Shown here: positions 43,455 through 52,684 of the stretch, piece after piece | Position numbering within the stretch: the first letter of the stretch is position 1 | Layout: every line of letters begins with the position of its first letter | NCBI RefSeq assembly: GCF_041262565.1 | Contig: NZ_JBGCCJ010000001.1 | Location: 1,240,001-1,304,000, forward strand | Reading direction: 5' to 3' | Source: Leifsonia sp. EB41 | GTDB taxonomy: Bacteria > Actinomycetota > Actinomycetes > Actinomycetales > Microbacteriaceae | Length of the DNA: 64,000 nt | Notes under the pieces: model-generated | What the model was told of the DNA's origin: nothing | Databases searched by the model: none | The model's input: the letters and a program-made list of their open reading frames with translations, nothing else | Program-made: the position numbers and the translations under genes

Positions 43455-44666
43455 ATGGCCGCCATCACGAAGCGCCCGCACCGCCTGTCCGACGGTCGCG
43501 ACCTCATCTACTACGACGACCCGGACTCCGCGCTCGACCCCGAGCGCGCGCCCGACCTGCGCGAGCCCGCACCGCGGCCTCCTACCGCGACCATGCGCCA
43601 GGACCCGCTGACCGGCGACTGGGTCTCCATCGCCGCCGCCCGCCAGAACCGCGTCATGCTCCCCCCGGCCGAACTGGACCCGCTGGCGCCGGCCACCCCG
43701 GGCAACCCGTCCGAGATCCCGAGCCTCTACGACGTGGCGGTCTTCGAGAACAAGTCGCCGTCGTTCGGGCCGCTGCTGCAGGACGCGAACCAGCCGGTCG
43801 ATCTCGACGACCTCGCCGCGGTCGGGCTGGAGCGCACCCGCACCTCGGTGGGCCGCTGCGAGGTCGTGTGCTTCAGCCCCGCCACGACCGGCTCGTTCGG
43901 CAGTCTCACGCCGACCCGCGCGCGCACCGTCATCGAGGCGTGGGCCGACCGCACGGCGGCGCTCTCCGCCCTCCCGAACGTTCGCCAGGTCTTCCCGTTC
44001 GAGAACCGCGGGGAGGCCATCGGCGTCACCCTGCACCACCCGCACGGGCAGATCTACGCCTACCCGTACATCACCCCGCGCACCAGCGCCCTCATCCGGT
44101 CGCTGGAGAGCTACGGGCCGACGCTGTTCGCGGACATCCTGGAGCGCGAGCGCGCATCGGAGCGGGTCATCCTCGCCGGCGAGCACTGGACGGCGTTCGT
44201 GCCATTCGCGGCGCGCTGGCCGATCGAGATCCACGTGCTGCCGCACCGCCACATCCCCGACCTCGCCGCCACCTCCGACGCCGAGCGCGACGAGCTCGCG
44301 ACGCTCTACCTGCGCGTGCTGCGCGGCGTCGACGCGCTCTACGACTCCCCCACGCCGTACATCGCGGCCTGGCACCAGGCGCCCGTCCACGCGCACCGCG
44401 ACGACATCCGGCTCATGCTGCAGCTGACTTCCCCCCGTCGCGGCGCGGATAAGCTGAAGTTCCTGGCTGGCTCCGAGTCCGCGATGGGCGCGTGGATCGG
44501 CGACATCCCGCCCGAGCAGGCCGCGGCCGCGCTCCGGGAGGCCGTCGCCCGCGCCGACCGCGACAACCCGGTGGGCGAGCTGCCCGATGGGATCGCCGGA
44601 CTCGTGACCGTGCCGTCCACCGCCTCCACCCCCGCTTTCACCCCCGAAGGAAAGATCCCCGCATGA
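43455..44666 (+). CDS. galT: Galactose-1-phosphate uridylyltransferase
   Basis: A 403-residue Leloir-pathway enzyme that exchanges UMP between UDP-glucose and galactose 1-phosphate. The N-terminal part has RQDPLTGDWVSIAAARQNR, and the catalytic HxH motif is HHPHGQIYAYPYITP. AAWHQAPVHAHRDD near the end supports full length. The ATG follows GAAAGGTAAGC. The stop overlaps galK (ATGA). Confidence 0.95.
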   Translation: MAAITKRPHRLSDGRDLIYYDDPDSALDPERAPDLREPAPRPPTATMRQDPLTGDWVSIAAARQNRVMLPPAELDPLAPATPGNPSEIPSLYDVAVFENKSPSFGPLLQDANQPVDLDDLAAVGLERTRTSVGRCEVVCFSPATTGSFGSLTPTRARTVIEAWADRTAALSALPNVRQVFPFENRGEAIGVTLHHPHGQIYAYPYITPRTSALIRSLESYGPTLFADILERERASERVILAGEHWTAFVPFAARWPIEIHVLPHRHIPDLAATSDAERDELATLYLRVLRGVDALYDSPTPYIAAWHQAPVHAHRDDIRLMLQLTSPRRGADKLKFLAGSESAMGAWIGDIPPEQAAAALREAVARADRDNPVGELPDGIAGLVTVPSTASTPAFTPEGKIPA

Positions 44667-45823
44667 CCGACCTGCGCACCGGCGTCCGCGACGACTTCGT
44701 CTCGATCTTCGGCCGGGAGCCCGACGGCGTCTGGTCGAGCCCGGGCCGGGTGAACCTCATCGGCGAGCACACCGACTACAACCTCGGCTTCGTGCTGCCG
44801 TTCGCGATCAACCGCCGCACCGTCGCCGCCCTCGGGCTGCGCGACGACCGCACTGTGCGGGTCGGGAGCACGTTCGCCGACGAGCTGGTGGAGATCGACC
44901 TCGACCGGCTCACCCCCGACGCCCTCGACGGCTGGTCGGCCTACCCGCTCGGCGTCGCCTGGGCGCTCGGCGAATTCGGCGCCGACCTCGCCGCGGTGCC
45001 GGGCTTCGACCTCCTGCTCGACTCGAACGTCCCGGTCGGCGCCGGCCTGTCGTCGTCCGCGGCGATCGAGGGCGCCACCGCCCTCGCGCTCAACGACGTG
45101 TGGCAGCTGGGGCTCGACCGCCAGACGCTGGCCCGCGTCGGCCAGCGCAGCGAGAACATCGTCGTCGGGGCCCCGACCGGCATCATGGACCAGTCCGCCT
45201 CCCTGCTCGGGAAGCAGGACTCGGCGGTATTCCTCGACTGCCGCTCGCTCGAGTCGCAGATCGTGCCGCTCGGGCTGGAGGAGGCGGGACTCGTCGTCCT
45301 CATCGTGGACACCGGCGTCACTCACGCGCACGCGACCGGCGGCTACGCCGAGCGGCGGGCGTCGTGCGAGGCCGGGGCCGCGGCCCTCGGCGTCGCGTCG
45401 CTGCGGGATGTCAGCGTGGACGACCTCCCGCGCGCCAGGGAGATCCTCGACGACGTGACCTTCCGCCGCGTGCGTCACGTGGTGACCGAGGACCAGCGCG
45501 TCCTCGACACCGTCCGCCTCCTCCGGGAGAGCGGCCCGACGGCGATCGGCGACCTGCTCGACACGTCCCACGTCTCCATGCGCGACGACTTCGAGATCTC
45601 GGTCCCGGAGCTCGACCTCGCGGTCGAGACGGCGCAGGCCAACGGCGCGATCGGCGCGCGGATGACCGGCGGCGGCTTCGGCGGCTCGGCCATCGCGCTC
45701 GTGCCGGTCGACGCGCTCAGCCGCGTGCAGGTCGCGCTCGACGGGGCCTTCGCCGAGCACGGTTTCGGCCAGCCGGAGCTGTTCACGGTGAACGCGTCGG
45801 AGGGCGCGCTGCGGGAGCGCTGA
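44663..45823 (+). CDS. galK: Galactokinase
   Basis: A 386-residue GHMP kinase that phosphorylates galactose at C1. The galactokinase signature GRVNLIGEHTDYNLGFVLPFAI, the ATP-binding VPVGAGLSSSAAIE, and C-terminal GARMTGGGFGGSAIALV are all present. It overlaps galT by 4 nt, so the two are coupled. There is no galE in the window. Confidence 0.97.
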   Translation: MTDLRTGVRDDFVSIFGREPDGVWSSPGRVNLIGEHTDYNLGFVLPFAINRRTVAALGLRDDRTVRVGSTFADELVEIDLDRLTPDALDGWSAYPLGVAWALGEFGADLAAVPGFDLLLDSNVPVGAGLSSSAAIEGATALALNDVWQLGLDRQTLARVGQRSENIVVGAPTGIMDQSASLLGKQDSAVFLDCRSLESQIVPLGLEEAGLVVLIVDTGVTHAHATGGYAERRASCEAGAAALGVASLRDVSVDDLPRAREILDDVTFRRVRHVVTEDQRVLDTVRLLRESGPTAIGDLLDTSHVSMRDDFEISVPELDLAVETAQANGAIGARMTGGGFGGSAIALVPVDALSRVQVALDGAFAEHGFGQPELFTVNASEGALRER

Positions 45824-45867
45824 GGCGCGTTCATCCCCGCGTCACCGGCCTCCGCCAGAATGGGACG

Positions 45868-46656
45868 ATGAGCGAACCGGAGATCACCTGGCTGAGCCCC
45901 GACACGGTCCAGCTCCGCCAGCCGAAGTCGTCGCACTGGGAGGCGCCGTTCCTCTTCCTGCTGTTCGGGCGGGAGCGCGCGCTGCTCATCGACACCGGGG
46001 CGACGAACGACGAGCAGGTGTTCCCGCTCCGGGCGGCGGTCGACGCAATCACCGAGGAGTGGCTGCGCCGCAACCGCGCGGTCTTCACCCGGCCGTATCC
46101 GCTCGTCGTGGCGCACAGCCACGCGCACCGCGACCACATCGCGGGCGACCCGCTCCTGGCCGGGCGCCCGGGGACGACGCTGGTCGGGACCACGCCTGCG
46201 CAGGTGATCTCGTTCTTCGGTTTCCGCTCGTGGCCGGACGAGACGGTGGAGTTCTCGCTCGGGCGCCGCACCATCGATGTCATCGGCGGCCCGGGCCACG
46301 AGCCCTCCGCTGTGGCCTTCTTCGACCGCGAGACCGGCATCCTGTTCACCGGCGACACCGTGCTGCCCGGGCATCTCTACGTGCGCGACCGCGCGCAGTA
46401 CCGGGCGACGATCGAGCGGCTGATCCGCTTCAGGGATGCGCCGACCGCGCCGGTGCGCGAGCTGCGCGGCGCCCACGTCGAGATGTCGTCCACTCCCGGC
46501 GTGATCTACGAACCGGGGACGCTCGACCAGCCGGACGAGCTGCCGCTGCCGCTGCCGCCGCGCATCCTCGACCGGGTGCTCTCGGCGCTGGACGAGTTCC
46601 GCGCCGAGCCCGGCGAGCGCGTCGTGCGCCGACGGTTCGTGGTCGCCGCCGACTGA
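45868..46656 (+). CDS. Metallo-beta-lactamase-fold hydrolase
   Basis: A 262-residue MBL-fold protein. The dimetal motif HSHAHRDH (H-x-H-x-D-H) is followed by GPGHEPSAVAFFDRE and the conserved LFTGDTVLPGHLYV. Family members are diverse hydrolases including glyoxalase II-like and lactonase enzymes, so no substrate is assigned. It begins 44 nt after galK. Confidence 0.85.
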   Translation: MSEPEITWLSPDTVQLRQPKSSHWEAPFLFLLFGRERALLIDTGATNDEQVFPLRAAVDAITEEWLRRNRAVFTRPYPLVVAHSHAHRDHIAGDPLLAGRPGTTLVGTTPAQVISFFGFRSWPDETVEFSLGRRTIDVIGGPGHEPSAVAFFDRETGILFTGDTVLPGHLYVRDRAQYRATIERLIRFRDAPTAPVRELRGAHVEMSSTPGVIYEPGTLDQPDELPLPLPPRILDRVLSALDEFRAEPGERVVRRRFVVAAD

Positions 46657-46705
46657 GTGGACGCCTGCCCTCGGCGGTGCGAACGGGCGCTCTAAGGTGG
46701 TGGGT

Positions 46706-47218
46706 ATGACGATCATCACGCTTACGGACGGCTCCACCCCCCGCGTCGCGGACGACGCCTTCGTGGCGGCCGGCGCCGTGCTCGCGGGGCGCGTGCGACT
46801 GCTCGCCGGCTCCAGCGTCTGGTACAACGCGGTGCTGCGGGCGGAGGCGGAGGACATCGTCCTCGGCGAGCGCAGCAACCTCCAGGACAACGTGTCCTGC
46901 CACGTCGACCACGGCTACCCGCTGACGATCGGCGCGGACGTGTCGGTCGGCCACAACGCCGTGCTGCACGGCTGCACGATCGAGGACGGCGTGCTGGTCG
47001 GGATGCACGCGACGGTGCTCAACGGCGCGGTCGTCGGCGCGGGCTCGCTGCTCGCTGCCGGGACGGTCGTCCTCGAGGGCGCGGTCATCCCGCCCGGGTC
47101 GCTGGTCGCGGGCGTCCCCGGCAAGGTGCGCCGCGAGCTCACCGACGAGGAGCGCGCCGGCATCCTCCACAACGCCGAGGCCTACCTCACCCACGTCACC
47201 GAGCACCCGCGCCCCTGA
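46706..47218 (+). CDS. Gamma-carbonic anhydrase family protein (left-handed beta helix)
   Basis: A 170-residue hexapeptide-repeat protein, with repeats running from VAAGAVLAGRVRLLAGSSVWY to VIPPGSLVAGVPGKVRR. The metal-binding histidines appear in VSCHVDHGYP and SVGHNAVLHGC, the typical set for YrdA/CaiE/gamma-CA proteins. Many such proteins lack measurable carbonic anhydrase activity, so the enzyme role is tentative. ATG at 46706 follows AAGGTGG. It is convergent with ybaK across a long hairpin. Confidence 0.88.
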   Translation: MTIITLTDGSTPRVADDAFVAAGAVLAGRVRLLAGSSVWYNAVLRAEAEDIVLGERSNLQDNVSCHVDHGYPLTIGADVSVGHNAVLHGCTIEDGVLVGMHATVLNGAVVGAGSLLAAGTVVLEGAVIPPGSLVAGVPGKVRRELTDEERAGILHNAEAYLTHVTEHPRP

Positions 47219-47223
47219 ATCAC

Positions 47224-47284
47224 GCCGAGGGGCACGTTGTTGTCACTTTCAGGCTCGAAAAGTGACAACGACGTGCCCCTCGGC
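47224..47284. repeat. Long near-perfect inverted repeat between convergent genes
   Basis: Two 26-nt arms (47224-47249 and 47259-47284) are complementary except for one base, with a 9-nt loop. They almost touch both stops (47218 on plus, 47288 on minus). The arms begin GCCGAGGGGCACGT and end GTTGTCACTTT. A bidirectional terminator is one role, but the arm is longer and more exact than the other terminators here. Confidence 0.8.
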
Positions 47285-47287
47285 GGG

Positions 47288-47785
47288 TCAGGACTCGTGA
47301 GGGGTGGGCTCGACGGGACCGGGCTCGCCGCCCGTGATGCGGACGAGCTCGGCGAAGGTCGTCGCGAAGACCGTGTGCGCGTGGCCCGCAGCGGCCCAGA
47401 CCTCGGGGTAGCCGGCGAGCGCGACGTCCACCACGGTGCGCAGGCGCTCGGGGTGCCCGAGCGGGGCGACACCGCCGATGGTCTGGCCGGTCGCGGCCTT
47501 CACCGTCTCGGCGTCCGCGCGGCGGATGCGGCCGCCCAGCCGCTCGCCGAGGAAGACGGTGTCGACGCGGTGCGCGCCCGACGTCATCACCAGCAGCGGC
47601 TCGCCGTCGATCGTGAAGACCAGGGAGTTGGCGATCGCCCCGACCTCCACGCCCAGCTCGGCCGCGGCGGACACCGCGGTCGGGGTCGCGGACTCGAACC
47701 AGCGCACGCGGGGCTCGATCCCGGCCTCCAGCAGCGCCGCTTCCACCCGCTCGACCGCGGGATGCGTGCGGTCCTCGGCGGTCAT
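47288..47785 (-). CDS. YbaK/EbsC-family (Cys-tRNA(Pro)/prolyl deacylase-like) protein
   Basis: A 165-residue editing-domain protein. The ProX/YbaK pattern is clear: [49 protein letters not shown], and [21 protein letters not shown]. Members hydrolyse mischarged aminoacyl-tRNAs in trans. The ATG overlaps the folD stop (ATGA), so it is cotranscribed with folD. Confidence 0.88.
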   Translation of the reverse strand: MTAEDRTHPAVERVEAALLEAGIEPRVRWFESATPTAVSAAAELGVEVGAIANSLVFTIDGEPLLVMTSGAHRVDTVFLGERLGGRIRRADAETVKAATGQTIGGVAPLGHPERLRTVVDVALAGYPEVWAAAGHAHTVFATTFAELVRITGGEPGPVEPTPHES

Positions 47786-48663
47786 GCCAGCGCCCGCTCC
47801 GCGGACTCCACCACATTCTGCAGCAGCAGCGCGCGCGTCATCGGGCCGACGCCGCCCGGGTTCGGCGAGACCCACGCTGCCACCTCGGCCACATCGGCCG
47901 CCACGTCGCCGGCGACCTTGCTCTTGCCGGTGACCGGGTCCTCCACCCGGCTCACGCCCACGTCGAGGACGACGGCGCCCGGCTTGACGTTGTCGGCGGT
48001 CACGAGCCCGGCGACACCGGCGGCCGCGACGATCACGTCGGCGCTGCGCAGGATGCCGTCGAGGTCGACCGTGCCGGTGTGGGTGAGGGTCACTGTGGCG
48101 TTGTACTCCCGGCGGGTGAGCAGCGAGCCGATCGCCCGGCCCACGGTCACACCGCGGCCGACGACCACGACGTGCTTGCCGTTCAGCTCGATCCCGTGCC
48201 GCAGCATCAGCTCGATGACGCCGCGCGGCGTGCACGGCAGCGGGGTGGTGATCGGCCGGCTGACGTTGAGGACCAGGCGGCCCAGGTTCGTCGGGTGGAG
48301 GCCGTCGGCGTCCTTGGCGGGGTCGACCAGCTCCAGGATCGCGTCGGTGTCGATGTGCGACGGCAGCGGGAGCTGGACGATGAAGCCGGTGCAGTCCGGG
48401 TCGTCGTTCAGGTCCTCGATCACGGCCTCCAGCTCGGCCTGCGAGATGTCCGCGGGCAGGTCACGGCGGATGGAGGCGATGCCGACCTCCGCGCAGTCGC
48501 GGTGCTTGCCCGCGACGTACCACTGCGATCCCGGGTCGTCACCGACCAGGATCGTGCCGAGCCCCGGCACGACGCCCTGCTCGCGCAGCCGCGCCACGCG
48601 CTCCTTCAGCTCCGCCTTGATCTCGCCGGCCGTCGCCTTGCCATCCAGAATCTTCGCCGTCAC
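47782..48663 (-). CDS. folD: Methylenetetrahydrofolate dehydrogenase/cyclohydrolase FolD
   Basis: A 293-residue bifunctional enzyme of one-carbon metabolism converting 5,10-methylene-THF to 10-formyl-THF. Signature [23 protein letters not shown] contains the Tyr/Lys catalytic pair, [13 protein letters not shown] and [18 protein letters not shown] the NADP site, and [17 protein letters not shown] the C-terminal signature. GTG at 48663 is preferred over GTG at 48675 because GGAGG lies 5 nt upstream of it. It lies downstream of glyA, whose product supplies 5,10-methylene-THF. Confidence 0.95.
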   Translation of the reverse strand: MTAKILDGKATAGEIKAELKERVARLREQGVVPGLGTILVGDDPGSQWYVAGKHRDCAEVGIASIRRDLPADISQAELEAVIEDLNDDPDCTGFIVQLPLPSHIDTDAILELVDPAKDADGLHPTNLGRLVLNVSRPITTPLPCTPRGVIELMLRHGIELNGKHVVVVGRGVTVGRAIGSLLTRREYNATVTLTHTGTVDLDGILRSADVIVAAAGVAGLVTADNVKPGAVVLDVGVSRVEDPVTGKSKVAGDVAADVAEVAAWVSPNPGGVGPMTRALLLQNVVESAERALA

Positions 48664-48687
48664 GCCGGCCTCCACACTCGTTTCGCA

Positions 48688-48754
48688 CCGTCGAGTGGGC
48701 GGATAATCCGCCCACTCGACGGTTTTTGCCTGATTTTGAGCCGTTTCGGCGGTT
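48688..48754. repeat. Dispersed intergenic repeat, copy B
   Basis: A 17-bp palindrome (CCGTCGAGTGGGCGGAT and complement), TTTTT, then TGATTTTGAGCCGTTTCGGCG, ending just before the glyA stop. It parallels copy A at 7267-7333 in order, spacing and most bases. The T-tract is on the plus strand where no gene reads in, so it is not a simple terminator for its neighbours. Confidence 0.75.
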
Positions 48755-50080
48755 TTAGATCGAGGACGGGAGCTCGACGGGGAAACCCTCCTGGCCCGAG
48801 GGGGTGAGGCCGGGGTAGAGCGGGAACGCGGCGGTGAGCGTGTCGACGCGGGCGCGGAGCGCCTTGGTGTCGGCGCCGGGACGCAGCGCGAGCGCGATGA
48901 TGTCGGCCACCTCGGTGAACTCGGTGTCGCCGAAGCCGCGGGTCGCGAGCGCCGGCGTCCCGATGCGGAGGCCGGAGGTCACCATCGGCGGGCGCGGGTC
49001 GAACGGCACCGCGTTGCGGTTGACGGTGATGCCGACCTCGTGGAGGACGTCCTCCGCCTGCTGGCCGTCGAGCTCCGAGTGGCGGAGGTCGGCGAGCACG
49101 AGGTGCACGTCGGTGCCGCCGGTGAGCACATCGACGCCCACGGCGCGCGAGTCGTCGGCGGTGAGGCGCTCGGCGAGCAGCTTCGCGCCGCGGATGGTGC
49201 GCTCCTGGCGGTCCTTGAACTCCTCGGTCGCGGCGAGCTTGAACGCGGTCGCCTTGGCGGCGATCACGTGCATGAGCGGGCCGCCCTGCTGGCCCGGGAA
49301 CACGTTGGAGTTGAGCTTCTTGGCGAGCTCCATGTCGCGGCTGACGATGAAGCCGGAGCGCGGACCGCCGATGGTCTTGTGCACGGTCGAGCTGACGACG
49401 TCGGCGTACGGCACGGGCGACGGGTGCAGACCCGCGGCCACGAGGCCGGCGAAGTGCGCCATGTCCACCCAGAGCTTGGCGCCCACCTCGTCCGCGATCT
49501 CGCGGAACGCGGCGAAGTCGAGCTGGCGCGGGTACGCGGACCAGCCGGCGATGATGACCTGCGGCTTGTGCTCGATGGCCTTGTCGCGCACGACGTTCAT
49601 GTCGACGGTGAAGGACTCCGGGTCGACGCCGTAGGCGACCGCGTTGTAGAGCTTGCCGGAGAAGTTGAGCTTCATCCCGTGGGTCAGGTGGCCGCCGTGG
49701 GCGAGCTCCAGGCCGAGGATGGTGTCGCCGGGGGTGGCGATGGCCGACAGGACGGCCGCGTTCGCAGACGCGCCGGAGTGCGGCTGGACGTTGGCGTACT
49801 CGGCGCCGAACAGGCTCTTGGCCCGGTCGATCGCGAGCTGCTCGGCGATGTCGACGTACTCGCAGCCGCCGTAGTAGCGGCGGCCCGGGTAGCCCTCGGC
49901 GTACTTGTTCGTCAGCACCGAGCCCACGGCTTCGAGAACGGCGCGCGGCACGAAGTTCTCCGAGGCGATCATCTCGAGGTAGTCGCGCTGGCGGCCGAGC
50001 TCGAGCTGCAGCACCTCCGCGATCTCGGGATCGACCTCCGCCAGGGGGGCGGTGAAGGTGGAGGGAAGGGTGTCGGTCAC
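48755..50080 (-). CDS. glyA: Serine hydroxymethyltransferase
   Basis: A 441-residue PLP enzyme that converts serine and THF to glycine and 5,10-methylene-THF. The PLP lysine is in [15 protein letters not shown], with [28 protein letters not shown] and [13 protein letters not shown] typical of GlyA. GTG at 50080 has AAGGAG 6 nt upstream. A ZTP-type riboswitch with a U-tract terminator sits in the 5' leader, so expression should rise when ZTP signals folate shortage. folD follows after about 90 nt. Confidence 0.97.
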   Translation of the reverse strand: MTDTLPSTFTAPLAEVDPEIAEVLQLELGRQRDYLEMIASENFVPRAVLEAVGSVLTNKYAEGYPGRRYYGGCEYVDIAEQLAIDRAKSLFGAEYANVQPHSGASANAAVLSAIATPGDTILGLELAHGGHLTHGMKLNFSGKLYNAVAYGVDPESFTVDMNVVRDKAIEHKPQVIIAGWSAYPRQLDFAAFREIADEVGAKLWVDMAHFAGLVAAGLHPSPVPYADVVSSTVHKTIGGPRSGFIVSRDMELAKKLNSNVFPGQQGGPLMHVIAAKATAFKLAATEEFKDRQERTIRGAKLLAERLTADDSRAVGVDVLTGGTDVHLVLADLRHSELDGQQAEDVLHEVGITVNRNAVPFDPRPPMVTSGLRIGTPALATRGFGDTEFTEVADIIALALRPGADTKALRARVDTLTAAFPLYPGLTPSGQEGFPVELPSSI

Positions 50081-50093
50081 TATCGGCTCCTTG

Positions 50094-50149
50094 AAAAAAG
50101 GGATGGACAATCGTTGTGCATCGACCCAGGCGCGCGGCCGAATCCATCC
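50094..50149 (-). terminator. Riboswitch expression-platform terminator
   Basis: On the minus strand GGATGGA (50149-50143) can pair with TCCATCC (50107-50101), immediately followed by C and six T. The loop contains the 3' part of the aptamer, so terminator and ligand-bound aptamer should be mutually exclusive. Confidence 0.6.
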
Positions 50150-50212
50150 GTTCGTTCGAGGTAACCGTTGTCGCTCCCCGATGGTGACCATCTGAGCGCC
50201 AGTCGCGACGTG
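50115..50212 (-). ncRNA. ZTP (pfl) riboswitch aptamer upstream of glyA
   Basis: The minus-strand leader reads CACGTCGCGACTGGCG, then after a variable helix CCATCGGGGAGCGA, then after a linker GCGCGCCTGGGTCGATGC. These blocks and their order match the pfl/ZTP motif (a GACUGGCG segment, a CCGGGGAGCG-like segment, and a 3' CGCCUGGGC pseudoknot strand). One base in the second block is unusual (CATCGGGG rather than CACCGGGG). The site controls glyA, a known target class. The call is by consensus reading only. Confidence 0.85.
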
Positions 50213-50300
50213 AGCAAGCATAGCAAAGGGGCGCCGGACGGACCCGCGCTCATCCGCTGGAGGCCTTGCTGATTAGTAAGGAGGGCTGCGATACTCACAC

Positions 50301-51881
50301 GTGGCCGTCCCGCGGGTGGGCAGCGTCGGCCGAACCCCGAGAATCCCCCTGACGTGGTTAGGAACATCCGTGGTCGTGCCTCGCCCCGCCCAGCTCGAGA
50401 ACACGGGCGACGCGCCCTTCACCCTCCTCCCGGGCGCCAGGATCATCGTCGCGGGGCCCGGCGCCGACGCGGTCGGCCGGCTGCTGCACGTCGAACTCGC
50501 CACGGACTGCCGGCGCGAGCTGGCCGTCGTCCACGAGCCTCCGGCGTTCGGGGACATCGCCATCGTGATCGCGGATGACGAGGGGCCTGCTGGGTACCCG
50601 ACCGAGGGCTACACGCTGGAGGTCGCGGCCGAGGGCGTGCGGATCGGGGCGGCCACGGCGGCCGGCGCGTTCTGGGGCGTTCAGACGCTGCGCCAGCTCG
50701 TCCCTGCCGAGTGCGAGGGCGACCCGCTGACGGTCGACGCGGTCCGGATCACCGACCACCCGCGCTTCGCCTACCGGGGCGCCATGCTGGACGTCGCGCG
50801 GCACTTCTTCCCGGTCGCGGACGTCAAGCGGTTCATCGACGCGATCGTCCTGCTGAAGATCAACCACCTCCACCTCCACCTGACCGACGACCAGGGCTGG
50901 CGCCTGGAAATCGCCGGGTGGCCGGAGCTGACCCGCATCGGCGGCTCCACGGGCAGCGACGGCAGCCGGGGCGGCTATTACACGGCCGACGACTTCCGCG
51001 AACTGGTCGCCTACGCTGCCGAGCGGCACGTCACGATCGTCCCCGAGCTCGACATGCCCGGGCACACGAACGCGGCGCTCGCCTCCTACCCCGAGCTCAA
51101 CCCGGACGGCGTCGCACCCGCGCTCTACACCGGGTCGGAGGTCGGCTTCAGCACCCTGCGGACCGGCGACCCGGTCACGGACGGCTTCGTGCGCGACGTG
51201 GTCCGCGAGGTCGCGGCACTCACGCCCGGTCCGTACCTCCACATCGGCGGCGACGAGTGCCTCAGCACCCCGGAGGCGGACTTCCAGGCCTTCGTGCGGC
51301 GGGCGGCGCAGCTCGTCGCCGAGGCCGGCAAGATCCCGGTCGGCTGGCACGAGATGGGCCGCGCGGCAGGCCTCCCCGAGGGGACGGTCGGGCAGTACTG
51401 GTCGTTCCGCGTCCCGCGCGGCGACGCGGCCGAGGAGACGCTGGCGTTCGTCCGCGGCGGTGGCGCCGTGATCATGTCCCCCGCCGACGTCGCCTACCTC
51501 GACATCGTGTACGAGGAGGGCGACCCGATCGGTCAGGACTGGGCCGACGGCCCGACGGACCTTCGCAGCGCCTACGAGTGGGATCCCGCGCGGATCGTGC
51601 CGGGTCTGGGCGACGCGCACATCCTCGGCGTCGAGGCCCCGGTGTGGACCGAGACCATCGCGACGATCGAGGAGGTCGAGCGGATGGTGTTCCCCCGGCT
51701 CGCGGCCGTCGCCGAGATCGCGTGGTCGGAGGCTCCCCCGGACACGGCCGACGTCGCGTCGACGCGCGACTTCGACGAGTTCGCGGCACAGGTCGCCCGG
51801 CTGGCCGAGCACTGGGACGCGTTGGGAACGTCGTATCGCCGCGTCGCAGAGGTGCCGTGGCCGGAGGACGCGCCGCGCTGA
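50301..51881 (+). CDS. Beta-N-acetylhexosaminidase (GH20)
   Basis: A 526-residue glycoside hydrolase. The N-terminal GH20b-like domain (about 20-150) precedes a TIM barrel with HLHLTDDQGWRLEI, PELDMPGH and the catalytic HIGGDECLS (Asp-Glu pair), plus a C-terminal VWTETI and YLDIVY region. It releases terminal GlcNAc or GalNAc, e.g. from chitin oligomers or wall material. There is no signal peptide, suggesting cytosolic use of imported oligomers. GTG at 50301 may be leaderless (GATACT 5 nt upstream) or use AAGGAGGG 15 nt upstream; the start is uncertain. Confidence 0.92.
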   Translation: MAVPRVGSVGRTPRIPLTWLGTSVVVPRPAQLENTGDAPFTLLPGARIIVAGPGADAVGRLLHVELATDCRRELAVVHEPPAFGDIAIVIADDEGPAGYPTEGYTLEVAAEGVRIGAATAAGAFWGVQTLRQLVPAECEGDPLTVDAVRITDHPRFAYRGAMLDVARHFFPVADVKRFIDAIVLLKINHLHLHLTDDQGWRLEIAGWPELTRIGGSTGSDGSRGGYYTADDFRELVAYAAERHVTIVPELDMPGHTNAALASYPELNPDGVAPALYTGSEVGFSTLRTGDPVTDGFVRDVVREVAALTPGPYLHIGGDECLSTPEADFQAFVRRAAQLVAEAGKIPVGWHEMGRAAGLPEGTVGQYWSFRVPRGDAAEETLAFVRGGGAVIMSPADVAYLDIVYEEGDPIGQDWADGPTDLRSAYEWDPARIVPGLGDAHILGVEAPVWTETIATIEEVERMVFPRLAAVAEIAWSEAPPDTADVASTRDFDEFAAQVARLAEHWDALGTSYRRVAEVPWPEDAPR

Positions 51882-51901
51882 GCCTCTGTGGCGAACGCGA
51901 A

Positions 51902-51935
51902 AGGAGCCGGTGACCCCCTGGGGCCACCGGCTCCT
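51902..51935. terminator. Bidirectional terminator
   Basis: AGGAGCCGGTG pairs with CACCGGCTCCT, with further G/C pairing in the middle, between convergent stops at 51881 and 51974. Confidence 0.75.
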
Positions 51936-51973
51936 CTCATTCGGCGAGTGTCAGGCTCACCGGGTCGCGATCA

Positions 51974-52633
51974 TCACGCGGCGGCGGTCTCCGCGCTGCG
52001 CCGGCGGCGACGGACGACCAGCAGGACGACGCCCGCGCCGACCAGGAGCACGGCCGCGCCGGCGATGCCCGTGATCGCGATGTCCGAACCGGTCATCGCG
52101 AGACCGCCGTTACCGCCGGAGCCACCGGTCGAGCCGTTGCCGCCACCTGTCGTGCCGTTGTCGGTGCCACCGCCGTTGCCGGTGTTCCCGTTGTCGGTGG
52201 GGTTCTCCCCATCGGGGATGACCGGGTTCGCGACCGAGATGTCGAACGTGTCCCAGACCGTGCCGTCGGCACGGAGGACCTGGTAGGTGTAGCTGGCGCC
52301 CGCCTGGGACGGGATGACGAACGCGAACGTGTGCGAGCCGTCATCCTCCGCCGTCGCGCTGAACTGCCCGACCGTCGGCGTGACCGGGGCGGTGCGCAGC
52401 GACGCGGTGGTCGCGGTGTCCCCGTTCACGCCGGTGAGGGTGTGCGTCAGGGCCTCGTTCGCCGTGTAGGTGCTGGTCGGGGCGGTGTACGTGACCGTCT
52501 CGCCCGGGTCGACGGTGTACTTGTCGATGCTGCCGTGCAGCTCGCCGCCCGGCGGGTAGTCCGCGTGGGCTGCCGCCGCCGGCGCGAGCGCCAGCGCCAG
52601 GGCGACGAGGCCTCCGAACAGTTTCTTCTTCAT
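51974..52633 (-). CDS. Cell-wall-anchored protein with LAxTG sorting signal
   Basis: A 219-residue protein with Sec signal peptide (KKKLFGGLVALALALAPAAAAHADY), a beta-domain (about 30-130), a Gly/Asn/Thr linker, and a C-terminal sorting signal: LAMTG (an LPxTG variant recognised by class E-type sortases), a hydrophobic helix, and RRRRR. The ATG at 52633 (MKKKL) is preferred. No sortase gene lies in the window. It sits 51 nt downstream of the DUF4012 gene on the same strand. Confidence 0.85.
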   Translation of the reverse strand: MKKKLFGGLVALALALAPAAAAHADYPPGGELHGSIDKYTVDPGETVTYTAPTSTYTANEALTHTLTGVNGDTATTASLRTAPVTPTVGQFSATAEDDGSHTFAFVIPSQAGASYTYQVLRADGTVWDTFDISVANPVIPDGENPTDNGNTGNGGGTDNGTTGGGNGSTGGSGGNGGLAMTGSDIAITGIAGAAVLLVGAGVVLLVVRRRRRSAETAAA

Positions 52634-52684
52634 GGGTTCTCCTTCGTAGGGGATGGGTGTCACTGGCCGACCGGAGCGGTTCGG

